A stretch of 64,000 bases of DNA from DATKWD01 sp035529695 (GTDB lineage Bacteria > Actinomycetota > Acidimicrobiia > Acidimicrobiales > Salinilacustritrichaceae), in the NCBI GenBank assembly GCA_035529695.1, contig DATKWD010000097.1, positions 1-64,000 of the forward strand, read 5' to 3'. The notes beneath the pieces were generated by a model. That model ran no database searches. It was not told the DNA's origin and saw only the letters and a program-made list of their open reading frames with translations. The position numbers were made by a program, and so were the translations under genes. Positions 25,528 through 33,221 of the stretch are shown piece after piece. Each line of letters opens with the position of its first letter. Position 1 is the first letter of the stretch.

Positions 25528-26436
25528 ATGCGATTCAGCATCTGGCCCTCGCCCGCCAACTCGTGGGACGACATCCTCGCCCTGACGCAGCACTGCGAGG
25601 CCACCGGGTGGGACGGCGTCTACTTCGCCGACCACTTCATGCCGAACGCGGCCGATACCACGACGATGGATGGCCCCACGATCGAGTGCTGGTCGGTGCT
25701 GACCGGTCTCGCCGCGCTCGTCCCGCGCATCCGGCTGGCCCCGCTGGTGTCGAGCATCACCTATCGCCACCCCGCCGTGCTCGCCAACATCGCCGCGGCG
25801 GTCGATCACATCAGCGGCGGGCGGCTGACGCTGGGTGTCGGCGCAGGATGGCAGGAGAACGAGCACGCGGCGTACGGCCTCGCCCTCGGATCGGTGAAGG
25901 AGCGACTGGATCGTTTCGACGAGGCGTGCGCGGTGTTGCGCGGCCTGCTCGACGACCCCCGTACTTCCTTCGAGGGGGAGCACTACGTCATCGCTGATGC
26001 GCCCAACCAACCCGCACCGGTCCAGGACCGACTCCCACTGCTGATCGGGGGCGGGGGTGAGAAGCGGACCATGAAGATCGCCGCGACCCACGCCGACGAG
26101 TGGAACGCGTGGACGACCCCCGACGTCCTCGAGCACAAGGTCGGCGTCCTGAGGAAGCACTGTGACGATCTCGGTCGCGATCCGGCCGGAATCAAGGTGT
26201 CGACTCAGGCACTTCTGTTCCTCTCGACCGACGAGGAGTGGCTGGCCGACAAGCGAGTCGATCTCGGGCGCGCCTCGTTGGTGGGTACGCCGGCGGAGGT
26301 GACCGAACAGATCGCGGCCTACCAGCTCGCCGGGTGCGACGAGTTCATCGTTCCGGGCTTCACGCTCGGCAACCTCGATCGATCGATCGAGACCTGCGAC
26401 CTGTTCATGACCCAGATCGCGACCCACTTCGCCTGA
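25528..26436 (+). CDS. LLM-class F420-dependent oxidoreductase
   Basis: A 302-residue luciferase-like oxidoreductase with FSIWPSPANSWDD at the start, GWDGVYFADHFMP, IRLAPLVSSITYRHPAVLAN and HISGGRLTLGVGAGWQENEH, followed by the glycine-rich LLIGGGGEKR motif that marks the F420-associated subgroup. It is therefore more confidently F420-linked than the gene at 21161. It is followed after 24 bases by an acyl-CoA dehydrogenase gene, so both may take part in one oxidation pathway. The ATG at 25528 starts directly at the first beta strand. Confidence 0.9.
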   Translation: MRFSIWPSPANSWDDILALTQHCEATGWDGVYFADHFMPNAADTTTMDGPTIECWSVLTGLAALVPRIRLAPLVSSITYRHPAVLANIAAAVDHISGGRLTLGVGAGWQENEHAAYGLALGSVKERLDRFDEACAVLRGLLDDPRTSFEGEHYVIADAPNQPAPVQDRLPLLIGGGGEKRTMKIAATHADEWNAWTTPDVLEHKVGVLRKHCDDLGRDPAGIKVSTQALLFLSTDEEWLADKRVDLGRASLVGTPAEVTEQIAAYQLAGCDEFIVPGFTLGNLDRSIETCDLFMTQIATHFA

Positions 26437-26460
26437 ACGGGCTGGTCCTACACTCGGCAC

Positions 26461-27708
26461 ATGGATCCTGCGTTCACTCCTGAGGCCGAGCAGTACCGCG
26501 AGAAGGTGCAGGCGTTCCTCGCCGAGCACCTTCCGGCCTCGTGGGAAGGCATCGGATCGCTCCCGAGCGACTCGGTGTACGAGTGGACCGGTGAGTGGCG
26601 CAAGATCCTTCACGAGAACGGCCTGCTGGCTGCCTCGTGGCCAGCCGAGTACGGCGGAGGCGGGCTCACCGAGCTCGAACAGGTGGTCCTCGCCGAGGAG
26701 TTCGGAAGGGCCGGCGTGCCCGCCGGCGGCCCGAACGACGTGTTCGGCATCCAGATGGTCGGCAACACCATCCTCCAGTGGGGAACCGAAGCGCAGCGCA
26801 AGCACTTCCTGCCCCGGATCCTGAGTGGGGAGGACGTCTGGTGCCAGGGCTACAGCGAGCCCAACGCGGGGTCCGACCTCGCCAACCTGGGCTGTCGGGC
26901 TGACCTCGACGGCGACGAATGGGTGATCAACGGCCAGAAGATCTGGACCTCGGCCGGGCACCTGGCCAACTGGATCTTCGTGCTGACCCGCACCGATCCC
27001 GACGCCGGGAAGCACAAGGGGATCACGTTCCTCCTGTGCCCGATGCAGCAGCCCGGCGTCGAAGTGCGTCCGATCGAGATGATCTCGGGCGACTCGGAGT
27101 TCAACGAGGTGTTCTTCACCGACGCCCGCACGGCGAAGGAGAACGTGGTGGGCGAGGTGAACGGTGGCTGGGGCGTGGCCATGACCCTGCTCGGCTACGA
27201 GCGGGGCGAGGCCGCGGCCACCTTTCCCCTGATGTTCCGCACCGAGCTCGACCGCCTGCTCGCGCTCGCCGAGGAGCGAGGCGTGAACGACGTCCCGACC
27301 ATCCGGCAGCGCCTCGCCGCGGCGTACACCGACGTGGAGATCATGCGCTTCACCGGCATGCGGACGCTCACCAGGTACCTCGAGGGCGAGCAGCCGGGCC
27401 CGGAGTCGGGCATGTTCAAGGTGTTCTGGAGCGAGTACCACCGCCGGGTCACCGAGCTCGCGCTCGACATCCTCGGGCCCGATGCAATGGTGCCGAGCGG
27501 TCGCTGGCCGGCCAGCTCGTTCCAGACCGACGACCCCGGCGCACCGAACGACAGCGCCAGCTGGATCGGGGCGTTCTACAACGCTCGGGCGGGGACCATC
27601 TACGCAGGCACGAGTCAGATCCAGAAGAACATCCTGGGCGAGATGGTCCTCGGCCTCCCGAAGGAGCCCAAGTCCGATCGCGGCGCATGGAAGGACGTGA
27701 AGAGCTGA
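26461..27708 (+). CDS. Acyl-CoA dehydrogenase
   Basis: FAD-dependent acyl-CoA dehydrogenase of 415 residues. It shows the helical N-terminal domain, the conserved YSEPNAGSDLANLGCRA and VINGQKIWTSAGHLANW segments of the flavin and substrate site, and the C-terminal AGTIYAGTSQIQKNILGE motif. It catalyses alpha,beta-desaturation of an acyl-CoA thioester, passing electrons to an electron-transfer flavoprotein. Chain-length specificity is not readable; the long-chain or branched/steroid side-chain subgroup common in actinobacteria is possible. The downstream small gene starts inside its last codons. Confidence 0.93.
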   Translation: MDPAFTPEAEQYREKVQAFLAEHLPASWEGIGSLPSDSVYEWTGEWRKILHENGLLAASWPAEYGGGGLTELEQVVLAEEFGRAGVPAGGPNDVFGIQMVGNTILQWGTEAQRKHFLPRILSGEDVWCQGYSEPNAGSDLANLGCRADLDGDEWVINGQKIWTSAGHLANWIFVLTRTDPDAGKHKGITFLLCPMQQPGVEVRPIEMISGDSEFNEVFFTDARTAKENVVGEVNGGWGVAMTLLGYERGEAAATFPLMFRTELDRLLALAEERGVNDVPTIRQRLAAAYTDVEIMRFTGMRTLTRYLEGEQPGPESGMFKVFWSEYHRRVTELALDILGPDAMVPSGRWPASSFQTDDPGAPNDSASWIGAFYNARAGTIYAGTSQIQKNILGEMVLGLPKEPKSDRGAWKDVKS

Positions 27709-27962
27709 GTCTCCGGGTCGTGTTTCGGGGGGCCCTGGTCGTGATCACGCGGCCGCGGCTGTGGCCGACAGCCCTGCGCGAGTTGCGGGCGTTCACCCCG
27801 CGGCGGTGGTGGACCCAGCGGCCGTTCCTTCCCCTGCCGGATCCGGAGCTGATGCGGTTTCGCATGGTGACCGCGTACGGCGACGCCGAGGCGCCGTTCG
27901 CTCCTGACGACCTCGTCACGTGGCTCGAGTGGTGTCGCAACTGGCACCGGACCATCGGCTGA
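27687..27962 (+). CDS. Small conserved-looking basic protein, unknown function
   Basis: The ATG at 27687 lies within the end of the acyl-CoA dehydrogenase gene (22-base overlap) and yields 91 residues. The protein is rich in Arg, Trp and Pro (RPRLWPTALRELRAF, RRWWTQRPFLPLPDP) and ends in DDLVTWLEWCRNWHRTIG. The ordered Trp/Pro pattern looks conserved rather than random and resembles small actinobacterial proteins of unknown function. A membrane-associated basic N-terminus is possible. No function is proposed. Confidence 0.65.
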   Translation: MEGREELSLRVVFRGALVVITRPRLWPTALRELRAFTPRRWWTQRPFLPLPDPELMRFRMVTAYGDAEAPFAPDDLVTWLEWCRNWHRTIG

Positions 27963-28016
27963 GGCTCAACGAAACGGCCGACGTTGCTCGATTCGGCCCG
28001 TCTATCCTCGCCGCCC

Positions 28017-28523
28017 ATGAGTCGGGCCCTCGTGCTCAACGCGACCTACGAACCGCTGGGTGTCGTCGCGCGTCGTCGGGCGGCGGTGTTGGTGTTGTGC
28101 GAGAAGGCCGTCACGGTGGTGACCTCAGGTGAGGTGTTGCGCGCAGAGCGGTGCAGCATCGACGTGCCCTCGGTGATCCGCCTCCGCGACTACGTGAAGG
28201 TTCCGTACCGACGGCTCGCCCCGCTCAATCGCCGAGCTGTCTTCGCCCGTGACGAGCACCGTTGCCAGTACTGCAACGGTCCCGCCGAGAGCATCGACCA
28301 CGTGCATCCACGAAGCCGCGGTGGCGGCCACACGTGGGACAACGTGGTCGCCGCGTGCAAGCCGTGCAACCTCTCCAAGCGCGACCGCCTGCTCTCAGAG
28401 ACCTCCATGCGGTTGCGGCGTCCTCCGCGCGAGCCGCGGGGAATGAACTGGCTGGCGCTGGGCCTCCCGTCGGTGCCGCCTGAATGGGACGAGTACTTCC
28501 GCTCGGGTGCCATCCCTGCCTGA
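28017..28523 (+). CDS. HNH endonuclease-family protein
   Basis: A 168-residue protein with N-terminal LVLNATYEPLGVV and a C-terminal HNH domain: CQYCNGPAESIDHVHPRS, then NVVAACKPCN. Two CxxC pairs bind zinc, and the His of DHVHP with the later Asn form the nuclease site. This compact form is widespread and conserved in actinobacteria as a chromosomal gene, distinct from mobile homing enzymes; its cellular role is not known to me. The ATG at 28017 gives the family-typical start. The next gene starts inside its 3' end. Confidence 0.9.
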   Translation: MSRALVLNATYEPLGVVARRRAAVLVLCEKAVTVVTSGEVLRAERCSIDVPSVIRLRDYVKVPYRRLAPLNRRAVFARDEHRCQYCNGPAESIDHVHPRSRGGGHTWDNVVAACKPCNLSKRDRLLSETSMRLRRPPREPRGMNWLALGLPSVPPEWDEYFRSGAIPA

Positions 28524-29181
28524 TCGCTGGCAGGTCGAGCGGTTCGGTCTCGGGGCCGGCGAATTCCACGCGCTCGATGTCGTCGAGCCCGTCGCCAGGA
28601 CGGTGTGGGTGAGCCGACCCCCGACGCCAGCGCTGGTGCTCGGCTCGATGCAGTCGTCCGAGATCGTCGACCCGGCCGTGGCTGCGCGTCTCGGCGTGGA
28701 CGTGGTTCGACGCCGCAGCGGGGGCGGAGCGGTCCTGGTGGTCCCGGGCGAGCTCTGCTGGATCGATCTGCTGATCGATCGTGACGACCCGTTGTGGGAC
28801 GACGACGTCGGACGGGCCATGCACTGGGTGGGCGAACTCTGGCAGTCAGCGCTCGCCGGCCTCGGAGTCACTGCCGAGGTGCATCGTGGCCCACTCGTGC
28901 GGACTGCCTGGTCCGACCTGGTGTGCTTCGCAGGGCTCGGTCCGGGGGAGGTGGTGGGAGAAGGTGGGGAGAAGCTGGTCGGCGTGAGTCAGCGGCGCAC
29001 CAGGACCTGGGCGCGGTTCCAGACCGCCTGTCTCGTGCGGTGGGATCCATCGTCGATCCTCGACCTGCTGACCGCCCACCTGTCCGACGGCGGCCTGCCG
29101 CTCGCCCGAGCGGCAGGCGGGACGGGCCGGACGGTCGCGGACCTCGAAGCGGCGGTGCTCGCCTCGTTGCCTGCCGCCTGA
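28507..29181 (+). CDS. Lipoate-protein ligase A-like protein
   Basis: A 224-residue member of the BPL/LplA/LipB fold. The cofactor-binding motif RRRSGGGAVLVVPGELCW matches the lipoyl/biotinyl ligase RRxSGGGAV, and GEKLVGVSQRRT contains the conserved Lys expected at the active site. The standard C-terminal LplA domain is absent, as in short actinobacterial homologues. It might transfer lipoate or octanoate to an E2 or H protein, but substrate is not proven. The GTG start at 28507 overlaps the HNH gene by 17 bases. Confidence 0.8.
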   Translation: MPSLPDRWQVERFGLGAGEFHALDVVEPVARTVWVSRPPTPALVLGSMQSSEIVDPAVAARLGVDVVRRRSGGGAVLVVPGELCWIDLLIDRDDPLWDDDVGRAMHWVGELWQSALAGLGVTAEVHRGPLVRTAWSDLVCFAGLGPGEVVGEGGEKLVGVSQRRTRTWARFQTACLVRWDPSSILDLLTAHLSDGGLPLARAAGGTGRTVADLEAAVLASLPAA

Positions 29182-29245
29182 GGCGGCACGGACACCCCGA
29201 CCGAGCGAGCAGGGCGGGTCTGCGCGTCTCCTCATCCAAGGGTTG

Positions 29246-29313
29246 TGGGTGAAAAAGTCATCAAATTGGGACATTACGCATTGACAGTGGGGGAGTTGAT
29301 ACGTACGGTGGGG
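29246..29313 (+). promoter_or_regulatory. Four TGGGN elements at exact 21-bp spacing (probable MraZ operator)
   Basis: TGGGT (29246), TGGGA (29267), TGGGG (29288) and TGGGG (29309) are direct repeats, each 21 bp apart, upstream of mraZ. MraZ proteins are known to bind clusters of TGGGN direct repeats in front of their own operon, usually at 10-bp spacing. Here the spacing is doubled, two helical turns, so all four sit on one DNA face. The third and fourth repeats overlap the promoter spacer and the -10 element, which fits autorepression. Confidence 0.75.
29281..29309 (+). promoter_or_regulatory. Housekeeping-type promoter of the dcw cluster
   Basis: A perfect -35 TTGACA (29281-29286), a 17-base spacer and a -10 TACGGT (29304-29309, fits actinobacterial TANNNT) point downstream at mraZ. 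The predicted transcript start is near 29316, giving a leader of about 45 bases before the GTG. The element lies inside the TGGGN repeat array. Confidence 0.75.
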
Positions 29314-29362
29314 ATCACTTCGAGGGCAGGCCTCGGAAGCGGAGACGGCAGGGAGCAGGGAC

Positions 29363-29782
29363 GTGTTCACGGGCACGCACGAGCGCGCGATCGACGACAA
29401 GGGACGGGTCGTCGTACCGGCAGAGTTCCGCGCACAGCTGGCCGACGGGGCTTACCTCGGCCGCTTGGAGCGCAATCTCGGCCTCTGGCTTCCTGGCGAG
29501 TTCGCGGCGCGGGTCGACGCGCTCAAGGCCCAGGCGGCCGAAGGTGAGCTGAGCCGCGACGAGGTTCGGGCATGGCTGGCCGCGGCCGCCTCGGTGAAGC
29601 TCGACGGTCAGCATCGGATCTTCCTGCCGTCGGCGCTCAGACTCCACGCCGGACTCGACGACCAGATCGTCTTCACCGGCGGGTGGACCTATCTCGAGAT
29701 CTGGAACGAGGCCCGCTGGCGTCAGGTCCAGCTCACCGGAGACGACGCCGTGATGAACGCCGTTGAGCGGGAGTTCGCGTGA
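29363..29782 (+). CDS. mraZ: Transcriptional regulator MraZ
   Basis: A 139-residue MraZ/AbrB-fold protein with two tandem SpoVT-AbrB-like halves: FTGTHERAIDDKGRVVVPAEF and VKLDGQHRIFLPSALR. MraZ forms ring-like oligomers and represses the dcw operon by binding repeated TGGGN boxes; matching boxes lie directly upstream. It starts at GTG 29363 behind an AGGGAGCAGGGA purine-rich ribosome site. It is the first gene of the division and wall cluster, 133 bases before rsmH. Confidence 0.95.
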   Translation: MFTGTHERAIDDKGRVVVPAEFRAQLADGAYLGRLERNLGLWLPGEFAARVDALKAQAAEGELSRDEVRAWLAAAASVKLDGQHRIFLPSALRLHAGLDDQIVFTGGWTYLEIWNEARWRQVQLTGDDAVMNAVEREFA

Positions 29783-29915
29783 ACAGCAGGGACGAGGGGC
29801 CGCGCACGTGCAGCCTCTCGGTCGACACGGTGGTAGGCAACTTCTCCGCCCGCTTCCCATCGAGTCCGAACCGGGGAGACATCCCGGCGGGCGCCCGTCG
29901 ACCGGGGGGCTGCAG

Positions 29916-30866
29916 GTGAGCGGCCCGTTCGTGCATCGCCCGGTGATGCTCGCCGAGTGCGTCGAGATCCTCGCAGCGGCCCCGGCTGGACGATACGTCG
30001 ACGCGACGATCGGTGGGGCCGGCCATGCCGAGGCCGTGCTCGGCGCCCATCGGGGTCTCGAGTTGCTGGGACTCGACCAGGACTCAGATGCGATCGAGGT
30101 GGCCCGGACACGCCTCCTCCCGTTCGGCGACCGGGTGCAGCTGGTCCGGACCCGGTTCGACCGACTCGCCGAGGTGATCGCCGGGCTCGACGACCTCCCG
30201 GTGACCGCGATCTTCTTCGACCTCGGGGTCAGCTCACCGCAGCTCGATCGGCCCGAGCGTGGGTTCTCGTACCGCACCGACGGTCCGGTCGACATGCGCA
30301 TGGACGACCGACAATCCACCTCGGCGCGCGATCTGGTCAACGAGCTGAGCGCCGGCGATCTCGCCGACCTGCTCCGTCGGTTCGGCGACGAGCGACATGC
30401 GATGCGGATCGCTCGCGCCATCGTCGCCGCCCGCCCGATCGAGCGGACGCAGCACCTGGCCGAGACCGTGCGCGACGCCGTCCCTGCTGCCGCCCGCCGC
30501 ACCGGCGGGCACCCCGCCACGCGCACGTTCCAGGCGCTGCGAATCGCGACCAACGACGAGCTCGGTGCGCTGGTGTCGGCGCTCGACCAGGCGCTGGACG
30601 TGCTCGCACCCGACGGACGGTGTGCGGTTCTCACCTACCACTCGGGCGAGGACCGCATCGTCAAGCGTCGCTTCTCCGCTGCTTGTCGCGGCCCCAACGT
30701 CCCCCGCGGGGTGCCCGTGATGGAGACGCCCACGGGCCCGTTCGCCCCACTGACCCGCAAACCGCTCCGTCCCACCGACGACGAGATCGCCCAGAACCCG
30801 CGAGCCCGCAGCGCCCGTCTCCGAGCGGTGCGGCGTCGCACAGAACCAGCACGGAGAGATTCATGA
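29916..30866 (+). CDS. rsmH: 16S rRNA (cytosine-1402-N4)-methyltransferase
   Basis: SAM-dependent methyltransferase (RsmH/MraW) of 316 residues that modifies C1402 of 16S rRNA. Motifs are HRPVMLAECVEIL, DATIGGAGHAEAVL for SAM binding, FFDLGVSSPQLDRPERGFSY and AVLTYHSGEDRIVKRRF near the C-terminus, all diagnostic. I chose GTG 29916 because it starts the conserved region; the frame extends upstream to 29763 with low-complexity sequence of no family similarity. It is the second gene of the dcw cluster; its stop overlaps the ftsL start (ATGA). Confidence 0.95.
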   Translation: MSGPFVHRPVMLAECVEILAAAPAGRYVDATIGGAGHAEAVLGAHRGLELLGLDQDSDAIEVARTRLLPFGDRVQLVRTRFDRLAEVIAGLDDLPVTAIFFDLGVSSPQLDRPERGFSYRTDGPVDMRMDDRQSTSARDLVNELSAGDLADLLRRFGDERHAMRIARAIVAARPIERTQHLAETVRDAVPAAARRTGGHPATRTFQALRIATNDELGALVSALDQALDVLAPDGRCAVLTYHSGEDRIVKRRFSAACRGPNVPRGVPVMETPTGPFAPLTRKPLRPTDDEIAQNPRARSARLRAVRRRTEPARRDS

Positions 30867-31321
30867 GTCCCGTTCAAGCCGTGGCGAGGCGTCTCGTCTC
30901 GCCCAAGGCTCCGGCGTCGCCGGAACCACGACCCCGTCTCCGAGTGGTCGAACAACCGGCGACCTCGCCGCGACGCTTCGTCCGTAAGGGTCCGGTCATC
31001 AGCGCAATCCTGTTCGTCGGCCTGTTGGCGCTGTCGGCATCGCACGCACTCCTCGTCCAAGGGCAGGTCACCCTCGACGGACTCGACGAGGCGGTCGCCG
31101 CCCAGCAGGAGGAATACCACCGGGCAAGACTCGAGGTCGCGCGGCTCGAAGCGCCCGAGCGCATCGTCAACGAGGCCATCATCCGTCTGGGCATGGTCGA
31201 GCCGGCCGACGTCGTCTACCTCACGCCCGCCGAGGCCGAGAGCGGTGTCGACCACCGGGTCGGCGACGATGTCGACGAGACCTGGCTCGCCATCAAGCCC
31301 TACCTCGAGCGCAGCTCCTGA
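30863..31321 (+). CDS. ftsL: FtsL-like divisome protein
   Basis: A 152-residue bitopic protein: basic, proline-rich cytoplasmic N-terminus of about 45 residues, one membrane helix (about 46-66) and an extracytoplasmic coiled-coil-like segment (LDEAVAAQQEEYHRARLEVARL). The ends are typical of FtsL/septum formation initiator proteins (EAIIRLGMVEPADVVYL). FtsL forms the FtsQ-FtsL-FtsB complex that activates septal wall synthesis. Sequence identity among FtsL proteins is low, so assignment rests on topology plus position between rsmH and ftsI. The ATG overlaps the rsmH stop. Confidence 0.88.
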   Translation: MSPVQAVARRLVSPKAPASPEPRPRLRVVEQPATSPRRFVRKGPVISAILFVGLLALSASHALLVQGQVTLDGLDEAVAAQQEEYHRARLEVARLEAPERIVNEAIIRLGMVEPADVVYLTPAEAESGVDHRVGDDVDETWLAIKPYLERSS

Positions 31322-31342
31322 GCCGGTGAGCGAGATCCGCCT

Positions 31343-33217
31343 GTGAACCCACGTCCAGGGGCGCGCCGAGTGCGACCCCAGCGCCGCCTCGCCGCGCTCT
31401 GCTGTGTCCTGTTGATCCTCTTCGCCACGGTCGTCTGGCGACTCGTGTCGCTCCAGGCCGTCGGCGATGCGCGCTACACCGACTTCAGCGAGGCACAGCG
31501 GGTGCGGAGTGTCGAGCTGGCAGCCGATCGTGGTTCCATCTTCGACCGAAACGGCAACGACCTCTCGGTCTCCATTCCGCAGCGGACCGTGTGGGCCGAC
31601 CCGTCGCTGGTCGCGGATCCCCTTGCCTCCGCGGCCGCCCTGTCGCCCGTGCTCGGCCTCTCGCGCAGTGATCTCGAGGAGAAGCTGCAGCGTGACAGCT
31701 CGTTCGTCTACCTGGCCCGTCGGGCGCCCGATCCGGTGGCCGACGACGTCGAGGCTCTCGGATTGGACGGCATCTACCTGCTCGACGAGCCGAGCCGGAT
31801 CTTCCCTTCGGGCGATCTCGCCCGCGGGCTCTTGGGGACCGTCGACGTCGACAACGTGGGACTCACCGGCCTCGAGGCGCAGTACGACGCCGTGCTCACC
31901 GGCGAGGCCGGCGAACTGATCCTCGAACGCGATCCGACCGGGCGCACGATCGCTGCCGCGCAACGTCGCGTCGAGCCGGCGCGACGGGGTCACGACCTCG
32001 AGCTCACCATCGATCGCAGCTTCCAGTTCGAGACCGAGCGGCTCCTGGCCCAGCGTGTCGAACAGACCGGTGCCAAGGGTGGCACGGTCGTGATCGCCCG
32101 CCCCGAGACCGGCGAGATCCTCGCGATGGCGAACATGGCGACCGACCCCGAGACCGGCGAGGTGTACTCGAGCGGGAGCAACGGCGCGCTCATCAGTGTG
32201 TTCGAGCCCGGATCGGTGAACAAGATGATCACCTTGTCTGGCGCCCTCGAAGACGGATGGGTGACCCCCGAGACCGGGATCGAGGTCCCCGACCACCTCC
32301 AGGTCGCCGATTACGAGTTCACCGATCACGATCCGCACCCGACCGGGACCTACTCGGTCACCGACATCCTGGTGGACTCGAGCAACATCGGCACGATCAA
32401 GCTGGGCCAGATGCTCGGGAAGGACCGACTCGATCACTACCTCCGCGAGTTCGGGTTCGGCGAGCGCACCGCCCTCGACTTCCCGAACGAGTCCCGCGGG
32501 CTCATGCTCGACCCCGACGCCTGGTCGGGGACTTCGATCGGCTCGATTCCGATCGGTCAAGGCATCGCCGTGACCGCCATGCAGATGCTCTTCGCGTTCA
32601 ACACCATCGCCAACGACGGCGTGTACGTACCGCCCCGAGTGGTCCTGGCCGAAGTCGACGAACACGGCGATCGGCACCCGCTCGACGTCCCCGACCAACG
32701 GCGCGTCGTGTCCGAGCTGACGGCCGACCAGATGCGGACGATGCTGGGTCTGGTGGTCGCCGAGGGGACGGGCACCAACGCTCAGGTCGACGGCTACCCC
32801 GTGGCCGGAAAGACCGGCACCGCCCGCAAGCCCCAGCCGGGGGGTGGGTACGAAGATGCCGCGGGGAACTTCCAGTACGTCGCGACCTTCGTGGGGTTCG
32901 CGCCGGTCGAGCACCCCGAGCTGTCGATCATCGTGGTGCTCGACGAGCCCTCGAGCACGATCTTCGGTGGCTCGGCGTCGGCGCCCCTCTTCGCCGATCT
33001 CGCACGGTACGGCCTTCGTCAGCTCCAGATCCCCCCGGTCTCCTCGGTCGACCCCGACGATCCGGACACGGTGCCCGACAAGGTCAGGGCGCAGCCCGCC
33101 GGAACCAGCGAGGTGCCTGCTGCCGGCACCGGGGGCACGGCAGATTCGCCTGCCGACCCGTCGGTCACGACGACGACCACCATCACCGCACGCGATGTTC
33201 CGTACGGACCAGACTGA
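31343..33217 (+). CDS. ftsI: Septal peptidoglycan transpeptidase (penicillin-binding protein)
   Basis: Class B penicillin-binding protein of 624 residues. It has a short cytoplasmic tail, one membrane anchor (about 15-34), the PBP dimerisation domain (SIFDRNGNDLSVS motif) and a transpeptidase domain with all three active-site motifs: SxxK as SVNK in FEPGSVNKM, SxN as SSN in VDSSNIGT, and KTG in VAGKTGTA. It crosslinks septal peptidoglycan with FtsW. The C-terminal about 60 residues are a Pro/Thr/Gly-rich low-complexity tail. GTG 31343 follows the ftsL stop by 21 bases. Confidence 0.95.
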   Translation: MNPRPGARRVRPQRRLAALCCVLLILFATVVWRLVSLQAVGDARYTDFSEAQRVRSVELAADRGSIFDRNGNDLSVSIPQRTVWADPSLVADPLASAAALSPVLGLSRSDLEEKLQRDSSFVYLARRAPDPVADDVEALGLDGIYLLDEPSRIFPSGDLARGLLGTVDVDNVGLTGLEAQYDAVLTGEAGELILERDPTGRTIAAAQRRVEPARRGHDLELTIDRSFQFETERLLAQRVEQTGAKGGTVVIARPETGEILAMANMATDPETGEVYSSGSNGALISVFEPGSVNKMITLSGALEDGWVTPETGIEVPDHLQVADYEFTDHDPHPTGTYSVTDILVDSSNIGTIKLGQMLGKDRLDHYLREFGFGERTALDFPNESRGLMLDPDAWSGTSIGSIPIGQGIAVTAMQMLFAFNTIANDGVYVPPRVVLAEVDEHGDRHPLDVPDQRRVVSELTADQMRTMLGLVVAEGTGTNAQVDGYPVAGKTGTARKPQPGGGYEDAAGNFQYVATFVGFAPVEHPELSIIVVLDEPSSTIFGGSASAPLFADLARYGLRQLQIPPVSSVDPDDPDTVPDKVRAQPAGTSEVPAAGTGGTADSPADPSVTTTTTITARDVPYGPD

Positions 33218-33221
33218 AACC

